The translations under genes were made by a program, and so were the position numbers. Positions 1-10,680 of a DNA stretch of 49,069 bases are shown piece by piece. Origin of the DNA: Myxococcales bacterium (GTDB lineage Bacteria; Myxococcota_A; Polyangia; Haliangiales; Haliangiaceae); NCBI GenBank assembly GCA_016794545.1, contig JAEUJX010000126.1, forward strand, positions 1 through 49,069, in the 5' to 3' direction. The notes below the pieces were generated by a model, which saw nothing but the letters and a program-made list of their open reading frames with translations, was not told the DNA's origin and did no database searches. The number at the start of each line of letters is the position of its first letter. Position 1 is the stretch's first letter.

Positions 1-886
1 TGACGATCGGCCCGCCGAGCTCCGCGCCGAGGTCGTACCGGTAGTCGAGATCGGTCTTGCTGTCGATCGACCCGCCCTCGCGCTGGATCAGCTTGGCCTC
101 GGAGATCAGTGCGCCCGGCTGTACGTAGCCGAACACCGAGCCGTGAAACTCGTCGGAGCCCTGCTTGGTGACGACGTTGACGATGCCGCCGGTGGCGCGG
201 CCGAACTCGGCGTTGTAGCCGCCGGTGATCACCTCGGTCTCGGAGATGAACTCGTTCGGCAGGTTCGTCGCGAGGCCGCCGAAGCCCGTGTCGGTCGTGT
301 TGACGCCCTCGACGATGTACGTGTTCTCGAGGGAGGTCGCGCCGGCGAACGAGATGCCGTAGTTGTCGGTCTGCGCGCCCGCGGCCTGGCCCACGACGCC
401 GCCGAACGTGCGCGCGGTCGGCACGTTGCGCGTGAAGTCCTCGGTGATCGTCAGGCCGGTCTTCGTCGAGCCCTGATCGACGATCGGCGCGGTGCCGGTC
501 AGCACGATGACCTCGCCCTTCGGCGTGCCGCCGGAGGTCCGCGTGTCGACGGTGACGTTGACGACCGCCTCCTTGCCGACCTGGATCAGCACGTTGCCGC
601 GCGAGAACTCGGCATCGGCGTAGAACACGGTGAGCACGTAGAGGCCGGGGGGCAGCGAGGTGAGGAAGTACTGCCCGCCGTCCTCGGTGATCGTGATCTG
701 CTCGCCGATCAGCGACGGTGACGTCGCGACGATCGTCGCACCGACGGCGGGCTCGCCCGTCGCCTTGTCGCGGACCACGCCGCGCAGGGTCCCGACGGTC
801 GCGCTCGACTGCGCGTGGACGTCGGCGGGAAGCAGGAGCGCGCCCGCACCGGTAGCGAGCACGCACGACGCGATGATCCTCTTCAT
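1..886 (-). CDS. TonB-dependent outer-membrane receptor, N-terminal part (partial)
   Basis: The reading frame opens at an ATG at 886 and runs off the left edge, giving about 295 residues. It starts with a signal peptide (MKRIIASCVLATG..., cleavage likely after VHA near residue 25). A carboxypeptidase-regulatory-like beta domain follows (about 30-110; RGVVRDKATGEPAVGATI, then DGGQYFLTSLPPGLYVL). Next comes a TonB-dependent plug domain with the features VPTARTFGGVV, SLENTYIVEGVNTTDTGFGG, EVITGGYNAEFGRATGG and VNVVTKQGSDEFHG. This architecture is typical of large Oar/SusC-like receptors of Myxococcota, which import or present bulky ligands across the outer membrane with energy from TonB. The barrel is outside the window, so substrate and full length cannot be judged. 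It lies downstream of the Hsp70 gene on the same strand, separated by 128 bases that include a strong inverted repeat. Confidence 0.88.
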   Translation of the reverse strand, partial: MKRIIASCVLATGAGALLLPADVHAQSSATVGTLRGVVRDKATGEPAVGATIVATSPSLIGEQITITEDGGQYFLTSLPPGLYVLTVFYADAEFSRGNVLIQVGKEAVVNVTVDTRTSGGTPKGEVIVLTGTAPIVDQGSTKTGLTITEDFTRNVPTARTFGGVVGQAAGAQTDNYGISFAGATSLENTYIVEGVNTTDTGFGGLATNLPNEFISETEVITGGYNAEFGRATGGIVNVVTKQGSDEFHGSVFGYVQPGALISEAKLIQREGGSIDSKTDLDYRYDLGAELGGPIV

Positions 887-975
887 CGCGGATCATTCAA
901 CCGAAGTCGATCGTGCTCGTCATCGTGCGACGCCGGCGCGACGCGAGACGGGACTGCGCTTTGTCGCGCCTTGCG

Positions 976-1010
976 TGCGACAGACAGCGTGTCGCTGTCG
1001 CGCTGTCGCA
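976..1010. terminator. Nested inverted repeat after the Hsp70 gene
   Basis: Two dyads are nested. TGCGACAG at 976-983 pairs with CTGTCGCA at 1003-1010, and GACAGCG at 983-989 pairs with CGCTGTC at 993-999 around a three-base loop. The structure begins five bases after the Hsp70 stop codon (read on the minus strand), so it could end or attenuate transcription before the TonB receptor. There is no U-run after it, so an intrinsic terminator is not proven; an RNA-stabilising hairpin or a protein-binding site is equally possible. Confidence 0.4.
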
Positions 1011-1014
1011 GCGC

Positions 1015-3831
<2,817 letters not shown>

Positions 3832-3850
3832 GGAGGGCCCGTTCGTACCA

Positions 3851-5254
3851 TCAGCCGCGGTCGGGAGCGAACGTCCCGTGGAACGTGATCGGGACGTGGT
3901 GGTCGATCCAGACCTTGGCGACCGGACCGTCGGGGATCCTCGCGGCGTCGTACACGCCGACGTACGCGGCGTCGCGCGCGTGGGTGAGGGTCAGGAGATA
4001 CCCGTCGGCGAACAGCGGCTCGGTCGCGCGCTCACCCTCCGGCAGCGCGTGCTCGACGACGCGGCCGGCGCCGTCGATCGCGCCGATGCCGCCGAGGTCT
4101 CCGAACACCGCGTACGCGAGGCGATGCTCGCGACCCTCGTCGCCCGGTGCGACGGTCGGGAACTCGCAGGCGCGGTCCGACAGCTGCTCGCTCGTCAGCG
4201 TGCGGGCGGCGAGGTCGACCACCGCGCGGTGGTAGCGACCCTCCCCCAGCAGCTCGCGCCCACCGCCCGCGCCGATCTGTCCGATGCCGCGGAACGATCC
4301 GAAATCGGCGTACCGCACGTAGTCGATCACGAGCTCGTTCGCGCGCGTCCACGCGTTCGCGAAGTGCCACTGGTAGAACGCGTCGGTCGTGAACCGCAGC
4401 ACCTCGGCCGGGCGATCGATCGGAACGCACAGGACCTCGGTGCCGTGCTCGGGCTTCCACTGGAACAGCTGCTCGAACGTGCCGGTCGCGGTCATCATCC
4501 GCGGCACGTTCACGCGCGTCGGCGACACGAGGAACACGAGGTGCGTGTCGGTCGCGATGAAGTCGTGCAGCATCGGCGGGTAACCGAGATCGACGGTGCC
4601 GATCCGGCGCGCCGCGCCGACGTCGGGTAGCTCGTAGAGGTGCAGCTTCGTGTTCCGGCCGTACTCGAGGCCGAAGTTGTACAGCGCGTTGCGGGACGCG
4701 ACGCGGTGCGGGTGCGCGCTGAACATCTCGCCGACCACGCCGCCGAGGTCGGTCTCGCCGAGTGTCGAGAGATCCCGCGGATCGATCTCGGTCGGCCGGC
4801 CCGCCTCCATCAGCGCGAACACCCGGCCCTGCCAGACGATGATGTTGGTGTTCGCGGTGTTCTTGTTCCGCCCGCGCCACATGTTCGCGAGCCGCGTCGG
4901 CCACGGCGCCGACAGGCCGTACTTGATCTTCCCGGCGGCGCGCTCCTCGACGAGGCCAGCGGTCTGGTGGACGCGCGACGCCCCCGTCGCCGCGCCGTCG
5001 GCGATCCGGATCGCCTGGGCCGCGCCGTCGGCCTCGAACGGGTGCGAGTAGCGCCGGCCGAACTGGCCGAACTGACCCGGCCCGTTGCGGTACAGCGTGC
5101 CGCGGAGCTGCTTTGGCAGCGTGCCCTCGACACGCAGCGGCTCGAAGCCGTGCTCGCGGCCGAGGTCCTGGGTCCAGATCAGGGACTGCACCGGCGGCTC
5201 GCCGCCGGAAGCGGTCGGGTTCGGCGCGGGGGTGAGCGTGCTGGCTGCGACCAT
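3851..5254 (-). CDS. Carotenoid cleavage oxygenase (RPE65/CCD family)
   Basis: A 467-residue non-haem iron dioxygenase that would cleave a double bond in a carotenoid or apocarotenoid, or in a lignin-like stilbene. All four expected iron-binding His are present: H181 in FSAHPHRV, H230 in MLHDFIAT, H297 in YQWHFANAW and H459 in ITFHGTF. LRGTLYRNGPG (about 50-60) is the usual N-terminal family motif. I chose the ATG at 5254; a TTG 36 bases upstream would add residues with no family similarity and would run through the operator. There is no clear Shine-Dalgarno sequence, and the start codon lies inside an inverted repeat shared with the divergent TetR gene, so the mRNA may be leaderless or nearly so. 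It leads a probable operon with the Hsp70 gene. The substrate cannot be assigned from sequence. Confidence 0.9.
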   Translation of the reverse strand: MVAASTLTPAPNPTASGGEPPVQSLIWTQDLGREHGFEPLRVEGTLPKQLRGTLYRNGPGQFGQFGRRYSHPFEADGAAQAIRIADGAATGASRVHQTAGLVEERAAGKIKYGLSAPWPTRLANMWRGRNKNTANTNIIVWQGRVFALMEAGRPTEIDPRDLSTLGETDLGGVVGEMFSAHPHRVASRNALYNFGLEYGRNTKLHLYELPDVGAARRIGTVDLGYPPMLHDFIATDTHLVFLVSPTRVNVPRMMTATGTFEQLFQWKPEHGTEVLCVPIDRPAEVLRFTTDAFYQWHFANAWTRANELVIDYVRYADFGSFRGIGQIGAGGGRELLGEGRYHRAVVDLAARTLTSEQLSDRACEFPTVAPGDEGREHRLAYAVFGDLGGIGAIDGAGRVVEHALPEGERATEPLFADGYLLTLTHARDAAYVGVYDAARIPDGPVAKVWIDHHVPITFHGTFAPDRG

Positions 5255-5272
5255 GTGAACACTGTAAACATG
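5252..5272. promoter_or_regulatory. Candidate TetR operator 1, over the oxygenase start codon
   Basis: A 21-bp imperfect palindrome: left arm CATGTGAACA, central C, right arm TGTAAACATG. Eight of ten arm positions pair. It contains the start codon of the carotenoid oxygenase (5252-5254 read on minus). It matches operator 2 at 16 of 21 positions, and the two centres are 44 bp apart, about four helical turns, so both would sit on the same DNA face. Confidence 0.7.
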
Positions 5273-5295
5273 GGGAGGTTGACGGATCAAGCGAA

Positions 5296-5316
5296 AATGT
5301 GAACAATGATAACATT
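5296..5316. promoter_or_regulatory. Candidate TetR operator 2, over the regulator's own start codon
   Basis: A 21-bp imperfect palindrome: left arm AATGTGAACA, central A, right arm TGATAACATT. Eight of ten arm positions pair. The GTG start of the TetR gene (5299-5301) lies within it. It shares the ATGTGAACA half-site with operator 1. The AT-rich composition stands out from the surrounding GC-rich DNA. Autorepression plus repression of the oxygenase/Hsp70 operon is the natural inference. Confidence 0.7.
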
Positions 5317-5997
5317 CCTCGCAAGGCTGCGTATCACCACGGGAACCTGAGGGCGGCGCTGATCAAGGCGGCGCTCGTGGAGATCGCCGCCGAGGGGCCG
5401 GAGCAGTTCTCGCTGCGCGGCGTCGCGCGGCGCGCGGGGGTGTCGGCGCCGGCGGTGTACCGGCACTTCGCGAGCAAGGACGACCTCCTGGCGGCGGTCG
5501 CTGGTGAGTGCGCGGAGCGCATGGGCCACGCGATCGGCGACGCGATCGCGGCCGCGCCGCCCGACGATCCGCTCGAGCAGTTCCGTGCGACGGGAATCGC
5601 GATCGTGCAGTTCGCGGTCGCGCACCCCGCGCACTTCCGGGCGATGAACGTCCCCGGGATGTACGACCGCCTGCCGCCCGAGCAGCGCGCGGCCCAGGAC
5701 GAGTTCGTCCGGCAGCAGCAGGCCGCGCTCGCGAAGGCGCAGCACGACGGCTACGTCGCGAAGATCCCGCTGGACGAGGTGATGCTCGCCGCGAACTCGG
5801 CCGTGATGGGCCTCGCCCACGCGATCATCGAGGGGCGCCTCGGCCCCGTCGACGCGGCGCGCGCGACGAAGCTCGCGACCGACGTCACGCACGTGCTCGG
5901 CGTCGGTCTCGTGCCGCGCCCCGAGACGATCACCGACCCGCGCACGAAGGCGGTCACGCCGAAGGCGAAGAAGGGCCGCTACACGGCAGACCACTGA
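5299..5997 (+). CDS. TetR-family transcriptional regulator
   Basis: A 232-residue one-component regulator with an N-terminal helix-turn-helix. YHHGNLRAALIKAAL opens the domain and FSLRGVARRAGVSAPAVYRHF (about 38-58) is the recognition unit. The C-terminal all-helical part should bind a small ligand and release DNA; it resembles the subgroup of TetR proteins that begin YHHGNLR (possibly WHG-type C-terminal domain). Translation starts at GTG 5299, inside its own candidate operator; the ATG two bases earlier is followed at once by a stop. It is divergent from the carotenoid oxygenase and very likely controls it, so the effector may be an apocarotenoid or the oxygenase substrate. The C-terminus carries a short basic tail (KAKKGR). 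Confidence 0.92.
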   Translation: MNNDNIPRKAAYHHGNLRAALIKAALVEIAAEGPEQFSLRGVARRAGVSAPAVYRHFASKDDLLAAVAGECAERMGHAIGDAIAAAPPDDPLEQFRATGIAIVQFAVAHPAHFRAMNVPGMYDRLPPEQRAAQDEFVRQQQAALAKAQHDGYVAKIPLDEVMLAANSAVMGLAHAIIEGRLGPVDAARATKLATDVTHVLGVGLVPRPETITDPRTKAVTPKAKKGRYTADH

Positions 5998-6024
5998 CCT
6001 GCGAGGCCGGGCCGGGTCTCGCGA

Positions 6025-6708
6025 TCACATGCCGGGCATCGGCGGGGCGATGTAACGCCCGCTGCAGATCGCCGAGTTGACCTCGGGGAGGATCTCGAGG
6101 CGTGCCTTGATCACGTTGGCGTCGAGCTCGTTCTTGTAGAGGACGAGTCGCAGGAACGCGAGGCCGGTCAGGACGCCGATGATGATCGGGATGAACACGA
6201 GCGAGCCCCCGGAGAGGCCGATCGCCGCGCCGCCCACGGCTGCCATGAGGCCGAGCTTGGCCTTCGCCATGAGGCCGCCGAACTTCGCGCTCATGCCCTG
6301 CGCCATCGCATCGTACGTCGGCTGCGTGGAGCTCTGGACCGTCTTGACGTCCCGCGTGCCGCACATGCCGCCCGCCTTCAGCGCGCCCGCGAGCGGCTCG
6401 GCGAACGTGCCTTCCATGGACTTCATCATCATCTCGGCCTGGTTCGGATTCGTCCGGAGGAGATTGACCAGGTTCAGCTTGGCCTGCGCGTAGGACAGGC
6501 TCGACGAGAACGTCTTCAGCGCCGGGATGCCGACCATGCCGAGGCCGACGAGCGCGAGGCCGATCGAGCCGAGCGTCTTCAGCGTGCTCGGCCCCTCCTC
6601 CTTCTTCTCCGCCGGCGGTGCATCGGGGTCCGCCTCCTGCGCCTGGACATCCAGCGCGAGCATCATGGAGAACGCGAAGCAGATGGCGGCGAGAGTTGAG
6701 CGTTTCAC
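6025..6708 (-). CDS. Membrane protein with signal peptide, unknown function
   Basis: 227 residues. A signal peptide (MKRSTLAAICFAFSMMLAL..., cleavage after VQA) is followed by an acidic/Pro-rich linker and a hydrophobic segment at about 45-65 (GSIGLALVGLGMVGIPAL). Two closely spaced hydrophobic segments lie at about 155-190 (LGLMAAVGGAAIG, SLVFIPIIIGVLTGLAFL). The three-segment layout, with a soluble loop between the first and second, is loosely like MotA/TolQ/ExbB proton-channel proteins, but I see no diagnostic residue and do not assign it. Two Cys (CGTRD and ICSGRY) may form a periplasmic disulfide. Its ATG overlaps the stop of the PilZ gene (ATGA), so the two are translationally coupled. 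The 27 bases before the convergent TetR gene contain a weak hairpin (GCGAG 6001-6005 with CTCGC 6018-6022). Confidence 0.75.
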   Translation of the reverse strand: MKRSTLAAICFAFSMMLALDVQAQEADPDAPPAEKKEEGPSTLKTLGSIGLALVGLGMVGIPALKTFSSSLSYAQAKLNLVNLLRTNPNQAEMMMKSMEGTFAEPLAGALKAGGMCGTRDVKTVQSSTQPTYDAMAQGMSAKFGGLMAKAKLGLMAAVGGAAIGLSGGSLVFIPIIIGVLTGLAFLRLVLYKNELDANVIKARLEILPEVNSAICSGRYIAPPMPGM

Positions 6709-7388
6709 GGTGAGCTCGCGGCTGGGATGTCAGCGGTGATCGCGTCGAGGAGCGCCTCGAGACCCGAGTCCCGCTCCACGAACCGGTGTACCAGGTCGGA
6801 CGAGCCCCTGCCATGGCCGCGCACGATCCGTCGCGCGCGGGGCTGCAGGGTGCGCATGTCCTCCATGATCGGCGTGACCCGCGGGTCCTCGCCGTCGAGC
6901 TCCGCGATCACGGCGTCGAGGTCGACGTTCTCGATCGCCTCGGCGACGCTCGCGCCGTCGGTGGCGAACAGCACGTCCCAGCCGCTCGTCACGTAGAGCG
7001 CCATCGCGCCGCGCTGGCGGTGCTCGTCGCCGACGACCAGCACGCGGTACCGCTTGGTCGACGTCGGGAGCCCGGTCGTCGACTGCCGCGCCGCGGACGC
7101 GACGATCGCGCTCCACTCGGCCGGGGGCTCGACGAGGAGGATGCCGATCGACCAGGTCGGCGCCGCCGCCTCGCGCACGACGTCGCCGATCACCTCGAGC
7201 GCGGTGCCGCTCGATGGATCGACGAGCGAGATCGCGAGCCGCGTGCCGAGCGGGAACCAGGCGGCCGTGTCGAGCGACACCCCGACCTCCGACACGTCGC
7301 GCGTGCGGCACACCGCCAGCTCTCCCCCGAGGAGCACCTGAGCCGTGGCCGAGATCTCGATGCGATATCGAGGCGCCCTACGCGACAA
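6705..7388 (-). CDS. PilZ domain protein with a C-terminal degenerate receiver domain
   Basis: 227 residues if translation starts at TTG 7388, which gives MSRRAPRYRIEI, a typical PilZ opening. Further upstream in-frame codons run through the divergent promoter region and read as noise. The PilZ c-di-GMP signature is present: an Arg-rich RRAPRYR at 3-9 and RDVSEVGVSL (D/NxSxxG) at about 30-39. Residues about 112-190 look like a response-regulator receiver fold (YRVLVVGDE, then LDAVIAELDGED). The usual phospho-acceptor Asp position seems to be Glu (AVIAE) and no KP motif follows, so it may be a pseudo-receiver. The protein would read c-di-GMP and pass the signal to a partner. It is cotranscribed with the overlapping membrane protein gene downstream. 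Confidence 0.8.
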   Translation of the reverse strand: MSRRAPRYRIEISATAQVLLGGELAVCRTRDVSEVGVSLDTAAWFPLGTRLAISLVDPSSGTALEVIGDVVREAAAPTWSIGILLVEPPAEWSAIVASAARQSTTGLPTSTKRYRVLVVGDEHRQRGAMALYVTSGWDVLFATDGASVAEAIENVDLDAVIAELDGEDPRVTPIMEDMRTLQPRARRIVRGHGRGSSDLVHRFVERDSGLEALLDAITADIPAASSP

Positions 7389-7521
7389 TGGACCGATCTT
7401 GCCACAATTGCCGCCTCGCGAGCTTGGAGCAGGCCCTGCGCGGCGTGTGGGTCGCGGGATGACAGGGGCGTTCAGGCCCCTCCGTGTTGACGGCGTTTCC
7501 GCGCCGCGCCACGTTCCGGGC

Positions 7522-7989
7522 ATGGTTCTCTCGCGGCTCACTCCCCTGGCCTGCCTCGTCGCGCTCGCGGCGGCACGGGCGCCCGCGCACGCGGACAAGG
7601 ACATCGTCGTCGAGATCCCGGGCGAGCGCTCGAAGGAGAACAAGCTGCTGCTCGGGAGCCTCGCCGGTGGGGGGCTCCTCATCGGCTTGCTCGGCGCGTA
7701 CTGGCACCTCGATTCGCGGTCGGCGTCGGAGGACGTGTCCGCGGACAGCTACACCGGTCACGCGTGGACCACCGAGGATCGCGAGGCGTACGACCGCGCC
7801 GAGCGGTCGCGGGGCCGCGCGATCATCGCGTACAGCGCCGGCGGCCTGCTGCTGATCGGCGCCGCGGTCCTCTACATGGTGACCGAGCCGGAGAGCGAGC
7901 ACGCGGTGATCCGGCCGCACGGCCGCGGCAGCCCGACGGTCACGCCGACCGACGGCGGCGCGCTGCTCGGCGGGACGTGGAGCTTCTGA
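7522..7989 (+). CDS. Small membrane protein with signal peptide, unknown
   Basis: 155 residues from ATG 7522. There is a signal peptide (LTPLACLVALAAARAPAHA), an acidic stretch, then two hydrophobic segments (LLLGSLAGGGLLIGLLGAYW at about 45-64 and IIAYSAGGLLLIGAAVLYMV at about 97-116). A strongly charged region rich in Asp, Glu and Arg separates them. The C-terminus ends ALLGGTWSF, and the final aromatic residue is the sort of ending seen in outer-membrane proteins, though the rest does not look like a barrel. I do not recognise a family. It heads a collinear run of five genes, and its TGA shares one base with the ATG of the next gene. The 133 bases to the divergent PilZ gene should hold promoters for both. 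Confidence 0.7.
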   Translation: MVLSRLTPLACLVALAAARAPAHADKDIVVEIPGERSKENKLLLGSLAGGGLLIGLLGAYWHLDSRSASEDVSADSYTGHAWTTEDREAYDRAERSRGRAIIAYSAGGLLLIGAAVLYMVTEPESEHAVIRPHGRGSPTVTPTDGGALLGGTWSF

Positions 7990-8570
7990 TGCGCGCGCTC
8001 CTCGCCATCGCCCTGCTGTCCGCGTGCGCGCCCGAGATCGTGCAGGGCGCGTACCTGTGTGGACCGGAGCAGTCGTGCCCCGAGGGTCAGGCCTGCAATG
8101 GCGCCGACAACGTGTGCGTGCTGCCGGGCGGCGTGAAGCCGTTCGAGTGCGGCGACAAGATCACCGAGGTCGAGCCCAACAACGGCGCGAGCGCGGCCCA
8201 GACCATCGCGAACCTCGCGTGCGTGTCCCCGCTGATCCAGATCAAGGGCTGCACGCCGGCCACCGACGCGGAGGACTGGTACGCCTTCGACGTCCCGGTG
8301 GGGTGCGGCGCGACGGTCGCGACGGTCCGCATCGACTTCCCGCTCGCGTTCGAGCAGCTGTCGATCGAGCTCGCCGGCAAGACGGGCTCGCAAGCCGACT
8401 GCGGCGGCACGGCACCGCCCGACGACGGGTCCGACACGGTGTGCCTCTCGACTCCCGTGACGGCGGGTCAGCGCTACACCCTGCGCGTCGCGCGCTCGGG
8501 TGTCGGCGACTGCGACGGGGAGTGCGCCTTCAACCGCTACTCTCTCTCCCTCCAGCTCGGCACCCCGTAG
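7989..8570 (+). CDS. Lipoprotein with pre-peptidase C-terminal-like (PPC) domain
   Basis: 193 residues. The N-terminus MRALLAIALLSAC is a compact lipoprotein signal with Cys13 as the lipidated residue. Next is a Cys-rich segment (YLCGPEQSCPEGQACNGADNVC) of the kind found as a short spacer in myxobacterial surface proteins. The main domain begins TEVEPNNGASAAQTI and continues with DAEDWYAFDV and GQRYTLRVARS, the signature of PPC beta-sandwich domains, which usually accompany secreted peptidases. No peptidase domain is present. The many Cys suggest disulfides outside the cytoplasm. The role is probably binding at the cell surface; a specific function cannot be given. Confidence 0.75.
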   Translation: MRALLAIALLSACAPEIVQGAYLCGPEQSCPEGQACNGADNVCVLPGGVKPFECGDKITEVEPNNGASAAQTIANLACVSPLIQIKGCTPATDAEDWYAFDVPVGCGATVATVRIDFPLAFEQLSIELAGKTGSQADCGGTAPPDDGSDTVCLSTPVTAGQRYTLRVARSGVGDCDGECAFNRYSLSLQLGTP

Positions 8571-8585
8571 TAGCGTCATCCTCGG

Positions 8586-10661
8586 GTGTCCGAGCTGCGC
8601 TGGAACTGGTTGGCCGCGCCATACGTCGCGTGCGTGCTGACGCTCCTCGCGTGCGCGCTGGTGGCGGCGCTGGTGCGCGGCGATCGCGTGATGCGGCTCG
8701 GCGTGATCGGCGCGGCGCTCACGACGCTCCCGTGGGCGTTCTGCACGGCGCTCTCGATCTGCGCGCTCGACCGCGAGACCGCGCTGCGCCTCCTGCGGAT
8801 CGGCTCGGGTCCCGTCGCGCTGATCGGTCCGAATCTCCTGCTCGTCCTGCTCGGCGTCAGCGGTCAGCTCGAGCGGCACCGCTGGCTCGCGCGGATCGCC
8901 GGGCTGATCGGCGTCGCGGCGCTCGCGGTCTGCTGGGCCACCGACCTCGTCGTGCCCGACGTCCAGCTCCTCCGCGTCGGCATCTACTACACGACCGCCG
9001 GGCCGCTGACGGATCTGCACTGGAGCCAGCTCCTGATCTGGATGGGCGTGGGGATGTGGGTCATGCGCCGCACGCACACCAGCGGCGAGAGGCGCCGGAT
9101 CTCGCGCCTGCTCGTCGGCATGCTCGCGCTCGGCGCGGTCGGCTCGGTCGATACGCTGCTGATCCACGGCGTGTGGGACTTCTATCCGCTCGCGTGGCTC
9201 TCGGCGCTCGCCGGCTGCCTGATCGCGCTGTACCTCGTGCTCTACACGGATCTGCTCCGCCCGCAGGGCTTCGACCGCGACGTGCTGAAGGAGACCATCG
9301 CGTTCGTCACCGCCGGCGCGGTCGTCGGGGTGCTCGCGTGGGTTCTGCACGGTGCCGCGCCGCTCGCGATGGCGATCGCCGCCAGCACGGTGTGGGTGCT
9401 GGCGCTCGGCGGCGTCTGGGTGTTGTCCCAGCAGCCGCTCGTACGCGTCGCCGGCTCCCTCGCGCTCGAGAAGTTCGTGGCGGCGCTCGCCGATGTCGAC
9501 GACGAGCGCGTGATCGTCGACCGGCTCGCCGCCCTGTGGCAACCGAAGGGCATCGAGCTCCGAGCCGCGTGGCGCGTCGACGCCGGTGCGCTCGTCGATC
9601 TCGTCGCCGGCACGCGGTGGCCGCTCGACAAGCAGGTCGCCGCCTGGCTGGTCGAGCACGCCCAGGCGGTGTCGCCGTCCGATCTCGCGACGATGCGGCT
9701 CGGCGAGCTCCGGCCGCAGCTCGAGGCGCTGGCCGCCGCCCACGGCGCGACGCTGCTGGTCCCGCTGATCGATCGCGGCGAGCTGGTCGGCCTCGTCGAG
9801 GGTGACCACGGTGATGCACTGCGGGAGGACGAGCGCGCGCTCGTGGCCGAGTCGGCGCGTGCCGTCGCCCGCGCGCTCACGTACGCCGCGCTCGCGCGCA
9901 CCGCCGCGAAGGAGCGCGCGACCGCCCGCGAGGTCGAGGTCGCCGAGGCGATGCGGCTCCAGGCGGTCGCGAGCCGCGATGACGAGCTCGGCCGGTGGAC
10001 GGTCGCGGCGGAATACCGCTCCGCACCGAAGACCACGGGCGCCAGCTGGGCGGCGGCGCTGCTCGCCGATGGTCGGCTCGCGCTGATGGTGACCGAGACG
10101 AAGGCCGACGGTGTTCCAGCGGCGCTCGCGACCGCGGCGCTGACCGGTGCGTTTCACGCGGCGACCACCGGTGAGAGACCGATCGAGCTCGACGATCTGC
10201 TCTCCAGCCTCGAGGCGACCGACCAGGGCATCATGCGCGGCGGCGAGGCGATCCGCGCGTTCGTCGCGGTGCTCGACGCCGACGCGCAACGGCTCGCGTG
10301 GGCGTGCGCGGGCCACGCCGGCGCGTTCACCGTCGGCCCGGTGGCGGACCTCGCGATGTTCCCGATGGGGTCGATATCGGGGCCGCGCCCCAAGCCCGAG
10401 CAGCTCGGCAACTCGGCCCGCGGCGAGGCGCAGCTCCCGCACGACTACCTGCTCGTGGTCGCTTCGCGCGCGGTCCGCGGCGACGACGAGGAGAGCTGGC
10501 GCACCGCTCTCGTCGACCAGGCCACCGCGGGGCCGCGGCTCGCCCAGGTGCTCGTCGATCAGGCGCAGAAGCGCGGGGACCTGCACGAGGACTTCCTGGC
10601 CGTCGTCGTGCGGCTGCGTCCGGACCGCACGAGCAAGCCGGTGCTCTCGCCGATCAGGTAA
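8586..10661 (+). CDS. 7TM-GAF-SpoIIE-like membrane protein, probable pseudophosphatase
   Basis: 691 residues from GTG 8586. The first 295 residues contain about eight hydrophobic segments and look like a multi-helix sensory module. Residues about 300-440 form a GAF-like domain ([20 protein letters not shown]). A short helical linker rich in Ala, Arg and Glu follows. Residues about 468-690 follow the SpoIIE/RsbU PP2C layout ([49 protein letters not shown]). The acidic metal-binding motifs are missing. GGDxYD reads TTGASW, GDVxGHG reads TETKADG, and the LLxYTDG position reads LVVASRA. Active phosphatases need these Asp residues, so this protein probably binds a partner rather than hydrolysing phosphate. 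It lies 19 bases upstream of the SPFH pair on the same strand. Confidence 0.82.
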   Translation: MSELRWNWLAAPYVACVLTLLACALVAALVRGDRVMRLGVIGAALTTLPWAFCTALSICALDRETALRLLRIGSGPVALIGPNLLLVLLGVSGQLERHRWLARIAGLIGVAALAVCWATDLVVPDVQLLRVGIYYTTAGPLTDLHWSQLLIWMGVGMWVMRRTHTSGERRRISRLLVGMLALGAVGSVDTLLIHGVWDFYPLAWLSALAGCLIALYLVLYTDLLRPQGFDRDVLKETIAFVTAGAVVGVLAWVLHGAAPLAMAIAASTVWVLALGGVWVLSQQPLVRVAGSLALEKFVAALADVDDERVIVDRLAALWQPKGIELRAAWRVDAGALVDLVAGTRWPLDKQVAAWLVEHAQAVSPSDLATMRLGELRPQLEALAAAHGATLLVPLIDRGELVGLVEGDHGDALREDERALVAESARAVARALTYAALARTAAKERATAREVEVAEAMRLQAVASRDDELGRWTVAAEYRSAPKTTGASWAAALLADGRLALMVTETKADGVPAALATAALTGAFHAATTGERPIELDDLLSSLEATDQGIMRGGEAIRAFVAVLDADAQRLAWACAGHAGAFTVGPVADLAMFPMGSISGPRPKPEQLGNSARGEAQLPHDYLLVVASRAVRGDDEESWRTALVDQATAGPRLAQVLVDQAQKRGDLHEDFLAVVVRLRPDRTSKPVLSPIR

Positions 10662-10680
10662 CCTCGGCGCGGGGGTGCGC

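Noticed and set aside
5255-5290. A TTG at 5290 as the start of the carotenoid oxygenase.
   Set aside because: The extra 12 residues have no family similarity and the sequence is occupied by the operator; ATG 5254 fits the family start.
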